Below the pieces are notes generated by a model. That model was not told the origin of the DNA. It did not search any database and saw only the letters and a program-made list of their open reading frames with translations. A program made the position numbers and the translations under genes. From positions 248,001 to 312,000 of the forward strand of contig NZ_JBHTKH010000005.1 in the NCBI RefSeq assembly GCF_042676085.1: a DNA stretch of 64,000 nucleotides, in the 5' to 3' direction. The stretch is from Terrabacter terrigena. Its GTDB lineage: Bacteria; Actinomycetota; Actinomycetes; Actinomycetales; Dermatophilaceae. Positions 59,895-64,000 of this stretch are shown in pieces (within the stretch, counting starts at the first letter, position 1; each line of letters opens with the position of its first letter).

Positions 59895-60320
59895 TCAGGC
59901 GAGCTTGGCCTCGAGGCTGATCGGCACGGCCTTGAGCGCCTGGCTCACCGGGCAGTTGGCCTTGGCGTCCTCGGCGGCGGTCTGGAAGTCCTCGGCCGAG
60001 ATGCCGGGCACCTCGCCGACGACCGACAGCTTGATCTCGGTGATGCCCGTGCCGGGCACGAAGGTCACCTCGGCCGTCGTGTCGAGCGTCGTGGGCGGCG
60101 TGCCCGCCTTGGCGAGACCGTTCGAGAAGGCCATCGAGAAGCAGGACGAGTGCGCCGCCGCGATGAGCTCCTCGGGGCTCGTCTTGCCGTTGGCCTGCTC
60201 CGCACGGGAGGGCCAGTTCACGTCGTACGTGCCGATGCCGGAGCTCTCGAGGCTGACCTGGCCGGAGCCCTCGAAGAGGGAGCCCTCCCAGTGCGTGCTG
60301 GCAGTGCGCGTGGTGCCCAT
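59895..60320 (-). CDS. osmC: OsmC-family peroxiredoxin
   Basis: A 141-residue OsmC-type thiol peroxidase that reduces organic hydroperoxides. The two redox cysteines are in LIAAAHSSCFSMAFSNGL (C60) and AKANCPVSQALKAV (about 122). N-terminal THWEGSLFEGSGQVSLES is typical. ATG 60320 has AGGAGAACCG just before it, preferred to a start ten codons upstream. No OhrR-type regulator is adjacent. Confidence 0.9.
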   Translation of the reverse strand: MGTTRTASTHWEGSLFEGSGQVSLESSGIGTYDVNWPSRAEQANGKTSPEELIAAAHSSCFSMAFSNGLAKAGTPPTTLDTTAEVTFVPGTGITEIKLSVVGEVPGISAEDFQTAAEDAKANCPVSQALKAVPISLEAKLA

Positions 60321-60462
60321 CGGTTCTCCTTCGCTGTCAGGGTCGGTCACGGTTCGGGGCCGCGACGCGGTACGTCACCACCGTATGGGGATTCGCGACC
60401 GAAACAAGGGGCGGCCGACCCGCGGGACGGCTCCCGCGTGTGTCGGTGGCGCCGGGGAAGGC

Positions 60463-61293
60463 TCAGCGGGCGGCGAGCGACGCGTCGTAGAGCGCCTTCT
60501 TCGACAGCCCGGTGCGCGAGGCCACGTCGGCTGCGACGTCCTTCAGACGCTCCCCCGCGTCGACGCGCTGCCGTATGCCGGCCACGGCGTCCTCGAGCGA
60601 CGGCACCGCGCGCTCGGCGCCCGCCACGACGACCGTGATCTCGCCCTTGACGCCCTCGGACGCCCACACGGCAAGGTCCGCGAGGGTGCCGCGGCGCACC
60701 TCCTCGTAGGTCTTGGTCAGTTCGCGACAGACGGCGGCCCGTCGGTCAGGACCGAAGGCGTCGCGCATCGCGGCGAGGGTCTCGGCCAGACGGTGCGGGG
60801 CCTCGAAGAAGACGAGGGTGCGGCGCTCGTCGGCCACGTCGGCGAGAACTCGGGCCCGCTCTCCCGGCTTGCGCGGCAGGAACCCGTCGAAGCAGAACCG
60901 GTCGACGGGCAGCCCCGACACGGCGAGCGCCATGAGGACCGCGCTCGGCCCGGGGACGCAGGTGACGCGTACGCCGGACTCGACCGCGGCGGCGACGAGC
61001 CGGTAGCCGGGGTCGGAGACCGACGGCATACCGGCGTCGGTGACGACCAGCACGCGCTCCCCGGCGACGAGTCGCTCGACGAGGTCAGGTGTGCGGGACG
61101 CCTCGTTGTGCTCGTGGTAGCTGACGACCGCGCCCGTGGTGGTGACCCCGAGGTCGGCGAGCAGGCGCCGGAGCCGGCGGGTGTCCTCGGCCGCGACGAC
61201 GTCGGCGGTGGCGAGCTCCTCGGCGAGCCGCGGCGCCGCGTCACGGGGGTCGCCGATCGGGGTGGCGGCCAGGACGAGGGTGCCGGTGGTCAT
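60463..61293 (-). CDS. rsmI: 16S rRNA (cytidine-2'-O)-methyltransferase
   Basis: RsmI methylates the ribose of C1402 (E. coli numbering) in 16S rRNA. The 276-residue tetrapyrrole-methylase-fold protein has LVLAATPIGDPRDAAPRLAEEL, ADVVAAEDTRRLRRLL, SYHEHNEASRTP, VTDAGMPSVSDPGYRLV, VPGPSAVLMALAVSGLP and the C-terminal LKDVAADVASRTGLSKKALYDASL. Complete; the ATG at 61293 is 103 bases from the divergent ppc. Confidence 0.94.
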   Translation of the reverse strand: MTTGTLVLAATPIGDPRDAAPRLAEELATADVVAAEDTRRLRRLLADLGVTTTGAVVSYHEHNEASRTPDLVERLVAGERVLVVTDAGMPSVSDPGYRLVAAAVESGVRVTCVPGPSAVLMALAVSGLPVDRFCFDGFLPRKPGERARVLADVADERRTLVFFEAPHRLAETLAAMRDAFGPDRRAAVCRELTKTYEEVRRGTLADLAVWASEGVKGEITVVVAGAERAVPSLEDAVAGIRQRVDAGERLKDVAADVASRTGLSKKALYDASLAAR

Positions 61294-61395
61294 GCCGTCA
61301 TCCTGTCAGGGCGGTCGCAGGGCCGGTCCGTGAGACGCGCATTCCCCCATGTGGACCGGAAACCACGCCGAAACGTGCACGGGATAGACAGGAGC

Positions 61396-64000
61396 ATGAC
61401 CATCTCGGGACAGACCTCGACCGAGCACACCACCGAGCCCGACGCCGAGCGCTCCAGCGTGCGCTCCAGCGAGCCCTCCACCGAGCCCGACGCCGAGCGC
61501 TCCAGCGTGCGCTCCAGCGAGCCCTCCACCGAGCCCTCCACCGAGCCCTCCACCGAGCCCTCCACCGAGCCCTCCACCGAGCAGCTGCTGGCGGCCGACC
61601 GCCGCGAGCCCAACGCCGCGACGTTCGCCGCCGGCGTCTCCTCCGCCCAGCAGCACGCGGCCCTGCGCGCCTCGGTGCGCCAGCTGGGTGCGCTCCTCGG
61701 TGAGGCGCTCGAGCGGCACGAGGGCGCCGAGCTGCTCGCCCTCGTCGAACGCGTGCGCAGCCTCGCCCGCCAGCCCACCGACGACGAGCTGCGCTCGACG
61801 CTCGCCGCCGTCGACGCACCGACTGCCGTCGTGCTCGCCCGCGCCTTCACGGCCTACTTCCAGCTCGTCAACGTCACCGAGCAGCTGCACCGCTGGCAGG
61901 AGGTGACGGCCGTCGATGAGGGGCCGCTCGCCGCCGCGGCCCGGCGCATCGGGGAGGCCCTCGACGAGGGCACCGTCGACCGCGACCTCGTCGACTCGGT
62001 GCTCGCCCGGGTCGAGTACCGCCCCGTGTTCACCGCGCACCCCACCGAGGCCACCCGCCGCTCGGTCATCGACCTGCTGCGCCGCATCGCCGACACCGTC
62101 CAGACCCTCGAGGACCCTCGCAGCGCCCCGGCCGACCAGCCCCGTCTGGAGCGCCGGCTCGCCGAGCTCGTCGACCTGGTGTGGCAGACCGACGAGCTGC
62201 GCATCCAACGGCCCGAGCCGACGGACGAGGCGCGCACCGCGATCTACTACCTCAACTCCCTCACCCAGCGCGTGGTCCCCGAGCTGCTCGCCGAGCTCGA
62301 CCGGTCGCTCGCGACGATCGGCATCGAGCTGCCCGTGTCGGCCCGACCGCTCCGCTTCGGCGCCTGGGCCGGTGGCGACCGCGACGGCAACCCCAACGTC
62401 ACCCCACAGGTGACCCTCGAGGTCGTGGGACTGCAGCACGACGCCGCCCTGCGCGACCTCGTCGCCCACACCGAGAACCTGCTCGCCGAGCTCTCCCCGT
62501 CGACGCGGGTCGTCACGGTCACCGACGAGCTGAGCCGAAGCCTCGAGGCGGACGCCGCGGCCCTGCCGATCACGTACGACGCGCTCAAGCGGCTCAACGC
62601 CGAGGAGCCCTACCGCCTCAAGCTGAGCTTCGTGCGGGTGCGCCTCCAGCGCACCCGGGACCGTCTCGCCCACCAGACGCCCCACGAGCCGGGCCGCGAC
62701 TACGCCTCGTTCGACGAGCTGCTCGCCGACCTCACCCTCGTGCGCGAGTCGATGCTCGCCGGGGGCGACGAGCTGACCGGCAACGGCGCGATCCTCCGGC
62801 TCATCCGCACGGCCACCACGGTCGGGCTCGGCCTCGCCACGCTCGACATCCGCGAGCACAGCGGCAAGCACCACGCCGCCCTGGCCGACCTCTACGACCG
62901 CATCGGCGAGCTCGACACGCCCTACGGCGAGCTCGAGCGGCCGGCGCGCATCGAGCTGCTGTCACGCGAGCTCGCGGCACGCCGCCCGCTGACCGGCAGC
63001 CGCGCCGTCGACGTCGGCGAAGCCGCCTCCGCGTCGCTCTCGCTGATGTACGCGATCCGCAGCGTCCTCGACACCTACGGCCCCGAGACGGTCGAGACCT
63101 ACATCGTGTCGATGACCCACGACATCGACGACCTCTTCGCGGTCGTCGTGCTCGCCCGCGAGGTCGGGCTCGTCGACACCGGCACCGAGTCGCACCCGGC
63201 AACCGCCCGCATCGGGTTCGCCCCGCTCTTCGAGACGGTGGCCGAGCTCGAGGCCGCCGGACCGCTGCTCGACGCCCTGCTGAGCGACCCGGCATACCGG
63301 AGGGTCGTGGCCGCGCGCGGCGACGTGCAGGAGATCATGCTCGGCTACTCCGACTCCTCGAAGGACGCCGGGATCGCCGCGTCGCAGTGGCAGATCCACC
63401 GGGCGCAGCGCGCGCTGCGCGACGTCGCCCGCCGGCACGGCGTGGTGCTGCGGCTCTTCCACGGCCGTGGCGGCTCGGTCGGTCGCGGTGGCGGCCCCAC
63501 CGGCGAGGCGATCCTCAGCCAGCCCTACGGCAGCCTCGACGGGCCGATCAAGATCACCGAGCAGGGCGAGGTGCTCAGCGACAAGTACACGCTGCCCGGG
63601 CTCGCCCGCTTCAACCTCGAGGTCGCCCTCGCCGCGGTGCTCGAGGCCTCCGTGCTGCACCGGAAGTCCCTCCTACCGCAGGACGTCCTCGACGGCTGGA
63701 ACGGCACCATGGACGTCGTCGCCGGTCGCGGCCAGGACACCTACCGCTCTCTCGTCCGCGACCCCGGTCTCGTGCCCTTCTTCGTCTCGGCGACCCCGGT
63801 CGACGAGCTCGGCAAGATGAACATCGGCTCGCGCCCGTCCAAGCGCCCCGGTGGCGAGGGCGGGCTCGACGACCTCCGCGCGATCCCGTGGGTGTTCGGC
63901 TGGACCCAGTCGCGCATCATCCTGCCCGGCTGGTTCGGGGTCGGGTCGGGCCTCGCTGCCGCCCGCGAGGACGGCCGCGAGAGGACGCTGCGCGAGATGT
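61396..64000 (+). CDS. ppc: Phosphoenolpyruvate carboxylase (3' end outside window)
   Basis: Carboxylates phosphoenolpyruvate to oxaloacetate, an anaplerotic reaction. The frame runs past the window end, 868 codons in. Catalytic motifs are VFTAHPTEATRRS (H215), GYSDSSKDAGIAASQWQ (about residue 650), FHGRGGSVGRGGGPT (about 690) and KMNIGSRPSKR, all intact. The first 62 residues are unusual: a Ser/Glu/Pro repeat array (STEPSTEP...) ahead of QLLAADRREPNAATF. AGGAG lies only two bases from ATG 61396, so a later start cannot be excluded, but the next good one would discard the repeats. Confidence 0.92.
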   Translation, partial: MTISGQTSTEHTTEPDAERSSVRSSEPSTEPDAERSSVRSSEPSTEPSTEPSTEPSTEPSTEQLLAADRREPNAATFAAGVSSAQQHAALRASVRQLGALLGEALERHEGAELLALVERVRSLARQPTDDELRSTLAAVDAPTAVVLARAFTAYFQLVNVTEQLHRWQEVTAVDEGPLAAAARRIGEALDEGTVDRDLVDSVLARVEYRPVFTAHPTEATRRSVIDLLRRIADTVQTLEDPRSAPADQPRLERRLAELVDLVWQTDELRIQRPEPTDEARTAIYYLNSLTQRVVPELLAELDRSLATIGIELPVSARPLRFGAWAGGDRDGNPNVTPQVTLEVVGLQHDAALRDLVAHTENLLAELSPSTRVVTVTDELSRSLEADAAALPITYDALKRLNAEEPYRLKLSFVRVRLQRTRDRLAHQTPHEPGRDYASFDELLADLTLVRESMLAGGDELTGNGAILRLIRTATTVGLGLATLDIREHSGKHHAALADLYDRIGELDTPYGELERPARIELLSRELAARRPLTGSRAVDVGEAASASLSLMYAIRSVLDTYGPETVETYIVSMTHDIDDLFAVVVLAREVGLVDTGTESHPATARIGFAPLFETVAELEAAGPLLDALLSDPAYRRVVAARGDVQEIMLGYSDSSKDAGIAASQWQIHRAQRALRDVARRHGVVLRLFHGRGGSVGRGGGPTGEAILSQPYGSLDGPIKITEQGEVLSDKYTLPGLARFNLEVALAAVLEASVLHRKSLLPQDVLDGWNGTMDVVAGRGQDTYRSLVRDPGLVPFFVSATPVDELGKMNIGSRPSKRPGGEGGLDDLRAIPWVFGWTQSRIILPGWFGVGSGLAAAREDGRERTLREM
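61435..61578 (+). repeat. 48-bp and 12-bp tandem repeats in the ppc N-terminus
   Basis: Two identical 48-base units (61435-61482 and 61483-61530) are followed by four more copies of the 12-mer GAGCCCTCCACC (61531-61578). The last 12 bases of the second 48-base unit are also this 12-mer, giving five in a row from 61519. All are in frame, encoding EPST repeats, so slippage would change length without breaking the gene. Confidence 0.9.

Noticed and set aside
61435..61578. Repeat array as CRISPR
   Set aside because: Units are contiguous, in frame, protein-coding and without spacers; no cas gene is present.

Overview
This 64 kb window is a very GC-rich, gene-dense bacterial chromosome segment. 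Gene content points to Actinomycetota: rpfB with DUF348/G5 domains, an NnaR-type HemD regulator, an MptB-like mannosyltransferase, a DivIC/DUF501/Ppx block, CGNR and HxlR regulators, and many GTG starts. Micrococcales, possibly Intrasporangiaceae, is my best guess, but no marker gene proves the family. No phage, transposase or CRISPR array was seen; almost everything looks like core chromosome.

Layout. 1-11.9 kb: nitrate/nitrite assimilation (nasC 3' end, nasB, nirB, nirD) followed by siroheme supply (nnaR, cobA, sirohydrochlorin chelatase), with a qorB/HxlR pair between them and a fluoride-channel pair (two crcB) after. 11.9-20.6 kb: mixed housekeeping (WXG100-like protein, IMPACT protein, HhH-GPD protein, cystathionine beta-synthase, SGNH hydrolase, lipoprotein, thiolase, Bax1-I membrane protein) and a tRNA with anticodon UAA. 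20.8-26.2 kb: MptB-like mannosyltransferase, then a leftward block eno-divIC-DUF501-ppx. 26.6-39.7 kb: a solitary polyprenyl-phosphate sugar transferase, then the leftward run mazG, SurA-like lipoprotein, mfd, pth, rplY, prs and glmU, interrupted by an EamA/CGNR pair. 40.1-45.5 kb: tRNA-Gln with a duplicated 3' end, then two large paralogous proteins joining an ECF-type sigma factor to a zinc-finger/membrane/extracytoplasmic region, with a TetR gene between them. 45.9-51.1 kb: a MarR-centred cluster (methyltransferase, MarR, VOC protein) with two striking palindromes, then a secreted M36 metallopeptidase. 51.2-64 kb: the conserved actinobacterial order metG-tatD-rpfB-ksgA-ispE-ABC-F, then SRPBCC, OsmC, rsmI and the start of ppc.

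How parts work together. NirB needs siroheme, and CobA plus the chelatase supply it. The NnaR-like protein and a candidate GlnR-type box array between cobA and the chelatase suggest nitrogen control of the whole set.

Most unusual signals: (1) the pair of one-polypeptide sigma/anti-sigma-like membrane proteins; (2) a heptamer GTATGCC/GGCATAC that I count 37 times by hand, inside genes (forcing rare TAT or GCA codons) and in terminator stems; (3) three intergenic palindromes sharing CGAAAGAGCA/TGCTCTTTCG; (4) a UAA-anticodon tRNA without the long variable arm expected of tRNA-Leu; (5) a 35-bp direct repeat overlapping the 3' end of tRNA-Gln.
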